64,000 nt of DNA from Ctena decussata (Eukaryota > Mollusca > Bivalvia > Lucinida > Lucinidae). A program made the translations under genes and the position numbers. The DNA is taken from positions 24,515,428-24,579,427 of the forward strand of contig OZ022513.1 of assembly GCA_963989385.1 (NCBI GenBank). Reading direction: 5' to 3'. The notes beneath the pieces are model-generated. The model searched no databases and was not told the DNA's origin. It saw only the letters and a program-made list of their open reading frames with translations. Each line of letters begins with the position of its first letter. Position 1 is the stretch's first letter. Shown one piece after another: positions 11,069-20,932 of the stretch.

Positions 11069-12255
11069 TTAGCAGATTGATTATCTGAATTTCAGGTGAA
11101 AATATCTGAATATGTCTGAACATCTCCCAAATGATTCATATTATCTGAATTTCTGCTGAATATGGCTAAATTTGTCTGAATCCATATTGAATCTTGTCTG
11201 ACAACTAATTTGGTGTCTGAACTTGGCTGATTCTAAATCAGTCTAACTGCATATATCTGAATCTATGCTGAATATGGCTGAACATTTTCTGACTGAATAT
11301 ATTTGAAAGTATACTGAAACCTTCTGAATTGTTCAGGTATGCTCGACTCAAAAAGAGAGAGAAGTATGGTCCCGAGGTTATAAAACTTTTTTCGTGCTCA
11401 ACTCAGCTGAGCATGAAATTTAAAATGCCCATTAATATAAAAATACCAAGAAATTCAGCATTTTTCAGGCTCAGATAAGCCAAGAAGGCTATTTTTTCTG
11501 CTCATAAATATTAAAATGCCAACAATTGTTGGCATTTTAAAATTTATGAGCATAAAAAATTTCATGCTCAGCTGAGTTGAGCATGAAAAAAGTTTTATAA
11601 CCTCGGGGCCTGAATCCTTTCTGAAACCTTCTGAAATGTTCAGGAATTCTGCAACTCAAAAAGTCTGAATCTTTCTTGAAATCTGAATTATTCAGAAAAG
11701 CTGCAACTCAAAAAAAGAAGTTGCAGTCTATCTGAAACCTTCTGAATTGTTCAGAAATGCTGCAACTCAAAAAGAGAAATCTGCATTCTTTCTGAAACTG
11801 TCTGAATTATTGAAAAATGCCGCAACTCAAACACAGAAGTTTGAGTACTTTCTGAAACCTGAAATGTTCAGAAATGCTGCAGCTGAAAAAGAGAAGTCTA
11901 AATACTTTCTGAAACCTTTTGAATTGTTAGAAATGCTGCAACTCAAAAAGAGAATTCTGCATTCTTTCTGAAACCGTCTGAATTGTTCAAAAATGCCGCA
12001 ACTCAAACACAGAAGTCTGAGTACTTTCTGAAATGTTCAGAAATGCTGCAGCTGAAAAAGTGAAGTCTAAATACTTTCTGAAACCTTCTGAATTGTTCAG
12101 AAATGCTTAAACTCAGAAAAAGAAGTCTGAATGCTTTCTGAAACCTGATGAATTGTTCAGAAATGCTGCAACGTCTGAATGCCTTCTGAAACCTTCTGAA
12201 TTGTTCAGAAGTCACTGCAACTCAGAAAGAGAAGTCTGAATACTTTCTGAACTCA
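11069..12255. repeat. Tandem repeat, about 60-bp monomer (tctgaa-rich), split by a MITE
   Basis: Diverged at first, then regular from 11600: tctgaaaccttctgaattgt, tcagaaatgctgcaactcaa, aaagagaag. Because 60 is a multiple of three, long open frames appear on both strands; they are not genes. Confidence 0.85.
11371..11607. mobile_element. Fold-back MITE with about 50-bp inverted arms
   Basis: cccgaggttataaaactttt ... aaaagttttataacctcggg, with further pairing through cgtgctcaactcagctgagc and an inner stem around aatgccaacaattgttggca. It interrupts the 60-bp repeat. Confidence 0.8.
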
Positions 12256-12779
12256 ATGGAGATATAGGCTCAGTCAATCATCAGGACAACTCGGATTTAA
12301 GCTGTTTTCTGTTGGCAGTTCTGAGCTTCCTCTTTCTTGAAGTAAACTCTTCCCACGCAGTTCCTTGTTTGATATAACATCTTATGATTGAATCATGTCA
12401 AAGATTCCGCCAAACGGAAACAGAATTAGCACAGTCTAGTCTACATTGACTGAAATTATAGAAAAAATTATCAATGGTTCAGCGGGAGCACGGAAGCTTG
12501 AAAATTTATGACAGTATCATGGCTAATTTAATTGTTATCTGTCGTAATTTTGTCAGAAACTAACCGTAATTATGGCCAAAATCAATTTCTTTCGCTGATA
12601 TAACAAGAAGATGAACCTGGATAAGGGTCGTATCTGACGTGTCCGAGTGGAATCGTTAGTGCGACTAATTGGAGACGCGACAAAAGCGGGACAAAATCAA
12701 TTGCTATAAACCAAAAATGAACTTTTGATACTATTTTGACAATGATTAAGACAAATTGAGTCTATTTAATATTGATAAT
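12256..12779. other. Intergenic, nothing recognised
   Basis: No gene or repeat boundary seen. Confidence 0.45.
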
Positions 12780-12862
12780 ACCTTGGCACTTTTGATCGCA
12801 GCCTACAAATTCAGATTCTAAGAATCTGAATTTGTAGGCTGCAGTCAACAGTGCCGAGGTTT
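12780..12862. repeat. Short near-perfect hairpin
   Basis: ccttggcact ... agtgccgagg ends with inner arms cagcctacaaattcagattc / gaatctgaatttgtaggctg around a short TAA loop. Probably a very short MITE. Confidence 0.7.
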
Positions 12863-13254
12863 CCAATTGGGAACTTGTGTTCAACATGAAATATTTATTT
12901 ACATAGATGACTGATTATAGCTGTTGCAGCTGCTACTTAAACTGTTTTGCATAACAAGTTTATCACATCCTTGAGCCAAGGGACTTTGGTGAGGCTGCAG
13001 CACGTAATTATAGTATTAGCATTCCTGTCTACTGCACACTGCTCTGCTAAGACTGTCCTCTTGATCAGTCTGATAAGCTAAGGCATTCACATCTTTTACC
13101 AGACATTGATGGTTCAAAGTGAACTGTACATGTGTTGACCAGACTGTACAGGCTGGTCAAGGCATGTACATTTCACTCTATGCTATTCATGTACTTAAAA
13201 ACAGATTTTCCGACAGTATATGGTTCAAATAAAGCTTGGATTGTCTTATGGTAT

Positions 13255-13412
13255 ATCTAACATCCATGTTTCTCCTCTATTTTCACAAAGGGAAACAACT
13301 TTTATTACTTTTATTTGCTTCCCTGTAAAAGTAGCCCTTCCCAAATGGGAGAGACTCATATGAGTTGACCCCTTTAGAAGGGAGGCAAAGAAAAGGTAGA
13401 GTTTATCTCCCA
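13255..13412. mobile_element. Family G MITE (gggaaacaactttta type), partial
   Basis: Contains catccatgtttctcc, caaagggaaacaactttta and gggaggcaaag, like the copies at 36917 and 57047. Its end abuts a poly-C tract. Confidence 0.6.
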
Positions 13413-13446
13413 CCCCCCCCCCCCCCCCCCCCCCCCCCCACCCCCT
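13413..13446. repeat. Poly-C tract
   Basis: Twenty-seven consecutive C, one A, then five C. The minus strand is a G run. The minus-strand open frame across it is low-complexity and not a gene. Confidence 0.95.
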
Positions 13447-13674
13447 AACCCCTTCTCCATTTATCTTAATAAGTTTTGTTTCAGTGGAAGACAGTGCTTC
13501 TGTAGAATGATGTTTTATCAGATTTTGGATGGATGGAAAGGACATTTTCTTTTTTTTTCTGTTTATATGACCGATTTCGTTGAAAATCTAAGATCATGAA
13601 AGCATTTGAGAATAAAAATTATGCCAGTATCTCAGTCTATAAAATAACCAAAATTTCATACCACAAAATATTAA

Positions 13675-13877
13675 CCCTTAATGCGTCAAAAAGCAGACGA
13701 CAAAATTTACGTCTGCAGAATTTCAAAAAATGTCCCGTCCAAGCGATATCATATTGACAATTGGAACACTAGAGGGAAAACAGTGTAGATTCAGATGAGG
13801 TGGCTCATTATGAGCCACCTCATCTGGATTTACACTGTTTGCCAATTCAACAATTTTAATTTTTGGCGCTTTAAGGG
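13675..13877 (+). mobile_element. Family A TTAA hairpin MITE, intact
   Basis: TTAA on both sides; ends cccttaatgcgtcaaaaagc ... ttttggcgctttaaggg; stem tcagatgaggtggctcatta / tgagccacctcatctg. One of the two best-preserved copies. Confidence 0.9.
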
Positions 13878-13881
13878 TTAA

Positions 13882-14787
13882 GTGTTTTACAGAATAATTT
13901 AATCAAATAATAGTTGTAAAACTTGCATTTATATTTTGTAAATGCATAAAGAGTCTAAGGTTTTCATAGGACACATCCCATTTAATAATGATGTTTTGGA
14001 CTGAATAGATATAAGTTTAATGATCTTGAATTGGCAATTTGATCAATGATTTTTCATGGTCTAACAGTGAATAATACAAATAATAACTACTTAAATAAGT
14101 TACTTATAACAAATTCGTCATTTGATTACAATTGTGCAGTCATACGATCTAGACACCTGTCCGACCTCAGCTTTAAGAATTGTGGGAAAGAAAGAATTAA
14201 AGGGGTGAAATGAACAAGGACCTGCCATGAACTTTAAGTATATTTAGGGAGAAAAAAAATTTAATGTGTCTATGTTAATTGTGCTTATTTAAAAATAACT
14301 TGATTGTTTGTTTGAGCCATGTCAAATGACTGGATTTAGGTAGAATTAGAGAAGAAGAAGAAGAAGAAAAAAACACTCAGAAAAAGCTGTATAATGTCCC
14401 ATTGCAATAGTAGCAACAGCTTTGGTTTAAACATATTTTATTTTCAAAACTGCACATAACAACATATAAACAAGATAGTTACACAAAATAATAGGATCAG
14501 AACGAAAGCTGATAGCTTATATAGCTCTTCTCCTGAACATGAATAAACTGTGCACTATCAGGCAGAAGGTAAAATGGTCTGTGCAAAATGAATACACTTC
14601 TTTATATACTACAGCTTTGATGTCCCAAAAATGTCAAACGTTACTTTTATGGAGTTTTTATTACCTTAGCCACTAGCAGAGCATGGTGTTGTAAGTCACT
14701 CAGATTCCAAGAAAGTACCAAGAGAAGCATTCTGTGTCAAAACGTCGGATGTTGTTTCAACTTTGATGCAATGATGAAACACCGACA
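13882..14787. other. Intergenic, nothing recognised
   Basis: AT-rich; a short (gaa)n run at about 14352. No gene or element ends identified. Confidence 0.45.
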
Positions 14788-14791
14788 TTAA

Positions 14792-15062
14792 CCCTTAACC
14801 CTTTTGCACTCAGAACAGCAAAAACTCCATAGAGTTTTGGCGATTCTGAGTGCAATAGGGTTAATGCACCAAAAAGCAGACGACAAAATTTACGTCTGCA
14901 GAATTTTCAAAAATTGTTTCGTCCAAGCGATATTATATTGAGAATTTGAACACTAGAGGGCAAACAGTGTAGATTCAGATGAGGTGGCTCATTATGAGCC
15001 ACCTCATCTGGATCTACACTGTTTGCCAATTCAACAGTTTTTCATTTTTGGCGTTTTAAGGG
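14792..15062 (+). mobile_element. Family A TTAA MITE with a smaller TTAA MITE inside its left end
   Basis: Outer element is bounded by TTAA (14788-14791 and 15063-15066). Its terminal cccTTAAtgcacc is split by the 62-base element at 14799-14860. The core stem is gatgaggtggctcattatga / gccacctcatc. Confidence 0.88.
14799..14860. mobile_element. 62-bp TTAA micro-MITE
   Basis: Ends cccttttgcactcagaa / ttctgagtgcaataggg with TTAA at 14795-14798 and 14861-14864, folding into one hairpin around aactccatagagtt. Confidence 0.85.
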
Positions 15063-15244
15063 TTAATACAAAATCATTTTGCCCTGTCTGCACAACATCA
15101 TTTTGACATTGAGTGCCAAACATCAAAATGATACTGGACTGCGACATCATGATGACGTCACACTGACATTATTGATAAGACATATTTTGTTCTTGTGTGC
15201 TTTGGTATTATGAGCTTAGGCTGTCTATCCTCTTCATTGACAAC

Positions 15245-15408
15245 AGTTGTCAGTTACTGGCGAAAGTATGTGCACTTAGTACTGGTTAACCGCTTAGGAG
15301 GTAAGTTAGCCTGCTCAGGAATAGTGTGGTTAGGTTAACTGACCGTCCCGACATGACCATAGTAGTTTACCGTGGACGTTAAGCATCAAATTAATCAATC
15401 AATCAATC
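15245..15408 (+). mobile_element. 5'-truncated SINE S1 (tail only)
   Basis: Begins within the body (gttgtcagttactggcgaaa) and ends with caaattaatcaatcaatcaa; no tRNA-like head. Confidence 0.82.
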
Positions 15409-15449
15409 TTCAGTGACAAACTAATTGTTATTCCTTTGCAAAGGTAGAT

Positions 15450-17453
15450 CACGGGGGTAATACCAATTTGGCTACCTGTGCTTTCGACCGAGTCAGTCAA
15501 TTACCATACAATGCAAAAATGGCTGTTGACCAACGAAGACAATCGACTGCAGTATCAGCTTGGTCGACAGCCATTAACAATAATACCATTTACAGTTATT
15601 ATGTCTCCCCCCTTCAGGGTCGGGAGACATATTGTTTTTCCCCGGGCGTCTGTCCGTCCGTCCGTCCATCTGTCCGTCTGTCTGTCTGTCCGTCTGTCTG
15701 TCACAAATCGTGTCCGTTCTATAACTTGAAAACCGCTCAAGCTATATTCGCGAAACTTCATATAAATATCAATCAACATGAGACGACGTGCAGAGTGCAA
15801 GAATGGTAACTCTGGCATTTATACTTTTTGAGTTATTTCCCTTGGAACTTAGTCCATCACAAAATTGTGTTTCAATCATGTCCGTTCTATAACTTGAAAA
15901 CCGCTCAAGCTATATTCGCGAAACTTCATAGAAATATCAATCAACATGAGACAACGTGCAGAGTGCAAGAATGGTAACTCTGGCATTTATACTTTTTGAG
16001 TTATTTCCCTTGGAACTTAGTCCATCCCAAAATTGTGTTTCAATCGTGTCCGTTCTATAACTTGAAAACCGCTCAAGCTATATTCGCGAAACTTCATATA
16101 AATATCAATCTACATGAGACGACGTGCAGAGTGCAAGAATGGTAACTCTGGCATTTAAATATACTTTTTGAGTTTTTTCCCTTGGAACTTAGTCCATCAC
16201 AAAATTGTGTTTCAATTGTGTCCGCTCTGTAACTTGAAAACTGCTCAAGCTTTATTCACGAAACTTCATACAAATATCAATCAACATGAGGCGATGTGCA
16301 GAGTGCACAAATGGTAACTCTGGCATTTATACTTTTTGAGTTATTTCCCTTGGAACTATGTCCATCACAAAATTGCGTCTCAGTCGAGTCCGTCTATAAC
16401 TTTAAAACCATTCAAGCTATATTCATGAAAGCTCATACAAATATCAGTCAACATCAGACGACGTGCAGAATGCACTCTGGCGTTTATACTTTTTGAGTTA
16501 TTTCCCTTGGAACTTTGTCCATCACAAAATTGCGCCTCAGTCGAGTCCGTCTATAACTTTAAAACCATTCAAGCTATATTCATGAAAGTTCATACTAATA
16601 TCAATCAACATCAGACGACGTGCAGAATGCAAGAACTGTAATTTTAGCATTTATATTATTTGAGTTATTTCCCTTAGAACTTTGTCAGTCACAAAATCGT
16701 GTCTCAGTTGTGTCTGCTCTATAACTTGGAAACCATTCAAGCTATATTCACGAAACTTCATACAAATATCAATCAACATTAGAAGAATTGCATAGTTCAA
16801 GAACCATAACTCTTGCATTTATACTTCTTGAGTTATTTCCCTTGGACCTTTGTCAGTCACAAAATCGTGTCTCAATCGCTTTATTACTTGAAAACCGGAC
16901 AAGCTATATTCACGAAACTTCATACAAATGTCAGTCAACACTAGACAACCTGCAGGGCACAGCATTTATACTATTTGAGTTATTTCCCTTGGAACTTTGT
17001 CATTCACAAAATCGTGTCTCAATCGTCTAAGCTCTATAACTTGAAAACCGTTAAAGCTATATTCATGAAACTTCATACAAATGTCAGTCAACATATAAAT
17101 AGACGACGTGCAGAGCACTGTAACTCTTGCATTTATATTTTTTGACAAAAACTAAATATGAATATCAGTCAACATTACATGACATGCAGAGCATAACAAC
17201 TATAACTCTTGCATTTATACTTTTTACTTATTATGAATCCCTGCTTCAGGGTAGGGAAACATATTGTTTTTCCCTTGGCGTCTTAATGACTGATCCTTTT
17301 GACATCAAAAAGGGGGGAGACATCTGTTTTTTCGTAGGAAAACAATTCTAGTTGGTAATGCTCACGATCATATTCTCCATTAATTGAAAGCCGCCTTGTA
17401 TAGTACAGACTCGGTCGAAAGCACAGGTAGCCAAAATTTGTATTACCCCAGTG
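15450..17453. mobile_element. 2-kb element with inverted ends and 168-bp tandem core
   Basis: The left end (ggggtaataccaatttggct then acctgtgctttcgaccgagt) is inverted at the right end (17400-17453). Between them lie a gtctccc/gggagac inverted start, a (gtcc)n/(gtct)n run, and about nine monomers of a 168-base unit (ataacttgaaaaccgctcaa; ggtaactctggcatttatac). No transposase frame is seen, so it is non-autonomous. Tandem cores like this recall bivalve pearl/Helentron-type elements, but the inverted ends differ; class unresolved. Confidence 0.75.
15711..17230 (+). repeat. Tandem array, about 168-bp monomer, inside the 2-kb element
   Basis: gtccgttctataacttg recurs at about 15712, 15880 and 16048, then in more diverged copies at intervals near 170. 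Short open frames here are repeats of one monomer. Confidence 0.88.
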
Positions 17454-17459
17454 TTACTA

Positions 17460-18225
17460 AGATGCGTTTCTGCCTGTGCATCCAAGCAGTGTGCCCAGTG
17501 TTTTGGTTTTGGCAATTTGTCATATAATCTTGTCATATAAGCTAAATATAGGTCAGATAAAATCTGTCAGATCCATTAATTGTCAGTGACCTCAAAGTAC
17601 CTGGCTGAAAATTGATTCTATATTCTCTTGATCTAGATCAAAGCTTTTTGTTTCGTGTACTATGCAGTAATATTTTTGTATCAGCAAATATAAGGTTGGA
17701 ATTCTTTGGTGTAAGACTGTTCAACTCTTTTGTATGCAAGTCATCCATCCAGCATCCATCCATTGTACCTAGCTTTACCAGGCATGGAAAGTGATTTTTA
17801 CGGAAATTAATGACATGTCCAACTATAGAAAATAAAGCAGTTTTCAAACTGCTCTAATTGTAGAAATAGTCTACAACTCTGTCCCTCAGGGGACGCTCAT
17901 ATTTGAATTTAGATTAAGTTAGGATCACTGAATGGTAGCTTAATCTAAATACTGATTTAAGTACAATGTATCAATCATTTCAAAGTATTTAACTTAGTTC
18001 AGAGAATGAAGCAGATATGCAAGTATCCAATAGTTGCAATTTCAACTAGAAGATGGATCTAGACTTTTAGGGGGTTGTTTCGGAAAGGAAAAGCATATCT
18101 TATTGCAGAATACAACTTCTCATATATTTGGGGTCAGTTTTGACGGGAAACACCCCCTCTTGTAGCGGAATAAATATATAACAAAGGCTGAAAATGCTGA
18201 AGTTTTGTGGTGTATGGGTACTCAT
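17460..18225. other. Intergenic, nothing recognised
   Basis: No gene, tandem repeat or element end recognised. Confidence 0.45.
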
Positions 18226-18228
18226 AAA

Positions 18229-18466
18229 TGAGCCGCGACACGAGAAAACCAACAAAGTGGTTGTGCGCCCAGCGTAGACTCAGATCAGCCTGGGCATCCG
18301 CCCAGTCTGATCAGAGTCTCCGCTGTCCGCATGGAAGTAGCTAGGACCCTAAGCAACCCTTTAAGCGCTTAGCGAAGACTCTGATCAGACTGGGCGGATG
18401 CCAAGGCTGATCTGAGTCTGCGCTGAGCGCACAACCACTTTGTTGGTTTTCTCGTGTCGCGGCTAA
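18229..18466. mobile_element. Family B MITE, well preserved
   Basis: tgagccgcgacacgagaaaa ... ttttctcgtgtcgcggct ends; two GATCAG-centred stems around gcctgggcatccgcccagtc and its mirror. Confidence 0.85.
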
Positions 18467-18474
18467 AATATTAT

Positions 18475-18640
18475 TCTGCCATTTTGAGAAAGGGAAACAA
18501 CTTTTATGACTTCCAGTTTGCTTCCCTGTCATAAAGGAGTCTGCTCTTGAAGGAACAAAAGTTTGTTCCTTAGGGAACAAATTCTTTCCCTGAAGATAAG
18601 CCCATATGGAGAGGGGAATCTAAATGAAAATGGCAAAGTT
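18475..18640 (+). mobile_element. Family G MITE whose right end has expanded into a minisatellite
   Basis: attttgagaaagggaaacaa, cttccagtttgcttccctg and the ggaacaaa/tttgttcc hairpin mark family G. Its terminal gccaaagttgcttcccc..gtacccattcacc segment is the source of the following 36-bp repeat. Confidence 0.7.
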
Positions 18641-20285
18641 GCCTCCCCTAAAAGTATACCCATTCACGGCAAAGTTGCCTCCCCTAAAAAGTATACCTAT
18701 TCATGTCAAAGTTGCCTCCCCTAAAAGTATACCCATTCGTGGCAAAGTTGTCACCCCTAAAAGTATACCCATTCATGGCAAAGTTGCCTCCCCTAAAAAT
18801 ATACCCATTCATGGCAAAGTTGCCTCCCCTTTAAGTATACCCATTCACGGCAAAGTTGCCTCCCCTAAAAGTATACCCATTCACAGCAAAGTTGCCTCCC
18901 CTAAAAGTAAACCCATTCATGGCAAAGTTGCCTCCCCTAAAAGTATACCCATTCACGGCAAAGTTGCCTCCCCTAAAAGTATACTCATTCATGGCAAAGT
19001 TGCCTCCCCTAAAAGTATACCCATTCACAGCAAAGTTGCCTCCCCTAAAAGTATACCCATTCATGGCAAAGTTGCCTCCCCTAAAAGTATACCCATTCAT
19101 GGCAAAGTTGCCTCCCCTAAAAGAATACCCATTCACAGCAAAGTTGCCTCCCCTAAAAGTATACCCATTCATGGCAAAGTTGCCTCCCCTAAAAGTATAC
19201 CCATTCACGGCAAAGTTGCCTCCCTAAAAGTATACCCATTCACAGCAAAGTTGCCTCCCCTAAAAGTATACCCATTCACAGCAAAGTTGCCTCCCCTAAA
19301 AGTATACCCATTCATGGCAAAGTTGCCTCCCCTAAAAGTATTCCCATTCACAGCAAAGTTGCCTCCCCTAAAAGTATACCCATTCATGGCAAAGTTGCCT
19401 CCCCTAAAAGTATACCCATTCATGGCAAAGTTGCCTCCCCTAAAAGTAAACCCATTCATGGCAAAGTTGCCTCCCCTAAAAGTATACCCATTCATGGCAA
19501 AGTTGCCTCCCCTAAAAGTAAACCCATTCATGGCAAAGTTGCCTCCCCTAAAAGTAAACCCATTCATGGCAAAGTTGCCTCCCCTAAAAGTATACCCATT
19601 CATGGCAAAGTTGCCTCCCCTAAAAGTATGCCCATTCATGGCAAAGTTGCCTCCCCTAAAAGTATACCCATTCATGGCAAAGTTGCCTCCCCTAAAAGTA
19701 TACCCATTCATGGCAAAGTTGCCTCCCCTAAAAGTATACCCATTCACAGCAAAGTTGCCTCCCCTAAAAGTATACCCATTCACGGCAAAGTTGCCTCCCC
19801 TAAAAGTATTCCCATTCACAGCAAAGTTGCCTCCCCATAAAGTATACCCATTCATGGCAAAGTTGCCTCCCCTAAAAGTATACCCATTCATGGCAAAGTT
19901 GCCTCCCCTAAAAGTATACCCATTCATGGCAAAGTTGCCTCCCCTAAAAGTAAACCCATTCATGGCAAAGTTGCCTCCCCTAAAAGTATACCCATTCATG
20001 GCAAAGTTGCCTCCCCTAAAAGTATGCCCATTCATGGCAAAGTTGCCTCCCCTAAAAGTATTCCCATTCACAGCAAAGTTGCCTCCCCTAAAAGTATACC
20101 CATTCACGGCAAAGTTGCCTCCCCTAAAAGTATACCCATTCATGGCAAAGTTGCCTCCCCTAAAAGTAAACCCATTCATGGCAAAGTTGCCTCCCCTAAA
20201 AGTATACCCATTCATGGCAAAGTTGCCTCCCCTAAAAGTATGCCCATTCACGGCAAAGTTGCCTCCCCTAAAAGTATACCCATTC
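18632..20285. repeat. 36-bp minisatellite, about 46 copies
   Basis: Unit ggcaaagttgcctcccctaa plus aagtatacccattcat, very homogeneous with a few variants (cacagc/catggc/cacggc; gtaaac/gtatgc/gtattc). Since 36 is a multiple of three and the unit lacks stops in several frames, frames of up to 580 codons are open on both strands (for example AKLPPLKVYPFM repeats). No splice, signal or domain evidence supports translation. Confidence 0.95.
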
Positions 20286-20318
20286 TCCTTAGCAAAACAC
20301 TTTTATTTAGTTACACTA

Positions 20319-20572
20319 GATCTCGGCTCAGTTGTTCAAAGCATCGTTAGCCCAATGAGCTCGTAAAGAGATCAACTTTTATGTGTTCTATGACTTAATA
20401 ACCAAATACACTGAATTTTTTTGTTTAAAATATGTGAGTAGCTTTTGCAATGCAAAAGCTTCTCACATTTTTTTCAACAGAAAATATTAGCCTATGTGAG
20501 ATATTAACGTTTGAAAACTTAATGTCTCATTAACCCACTACATCGTTGGTTTTGAACAACCGGCCCCTGGCC
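20319..20572. mobile_element. TA-flanked MITE (copy 1), ending 41 bp before exon 1
   Basis: TA on both sides; 22-base imperfect inverted ends sharing gttgttcaaa; internal gtagcttttgcaatgcaaaagct hairpin. The copy at 24354 is in the opposite orientation. Confidence 0.8.
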
Positions 20573-20613
20573 TATATGACCTAGTTTTCATGGCTCTCCA
20601 TCCTCTTTTTCAG

Positions 20614-20932
20614 GTCGCAGAATACCAAATATCAAACTCCAAACATTCCAACCACCCAATTTCAGAAGAATCTGCTCAGTTGAAGAATGACTGCCTGCCA
20701 GAATTTTCCAACAGACCACCAAACAGTAGAGATTACCAAGTTGATGTAAAAATGAGAAAGAGTGAACAAGAGAAAAATTATTCTTCGGCGGCATATTTGG
20801 CAGTTAGCACAGGACTATTTTGTTTGCTCATGGTTTCAGCAGTAGTTTGGTTTGGTAGAACTGGTGTAGCAAGAAAGAGTTCAGAGGATTTAGCAGTTTT
20901 GAAAATCATGGTTCCCTCCAAAACTCATGTCA
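20614..20932 (+). CDS. Exon 1 of the six-pass receptor gene: cytosolic N-terminus and TM1
   Basis: The exon follows a strong acceptor (ctctttttcag) and ends at donor gtaagt, phase 0 in and phase 1 out, giving residues 1-106. Residues 59-80 (AAYLAVSTGLFCLLMVSAVV then WF) form a clear membrane segment preceded by a charged stretch (KMRKSEQEKN), which suits a signal anchor with the N-terminus in the cytosol. An in-frame ATG at 20590 lies inside the polypyrimidine tract of the acceptor. Translation could start there, adding eight residues, or this may be an internal exon with 5' exons further upstream; the good acceptor favours the second. A MITE ends only 41 bases upstream. Confidence 0.8.
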
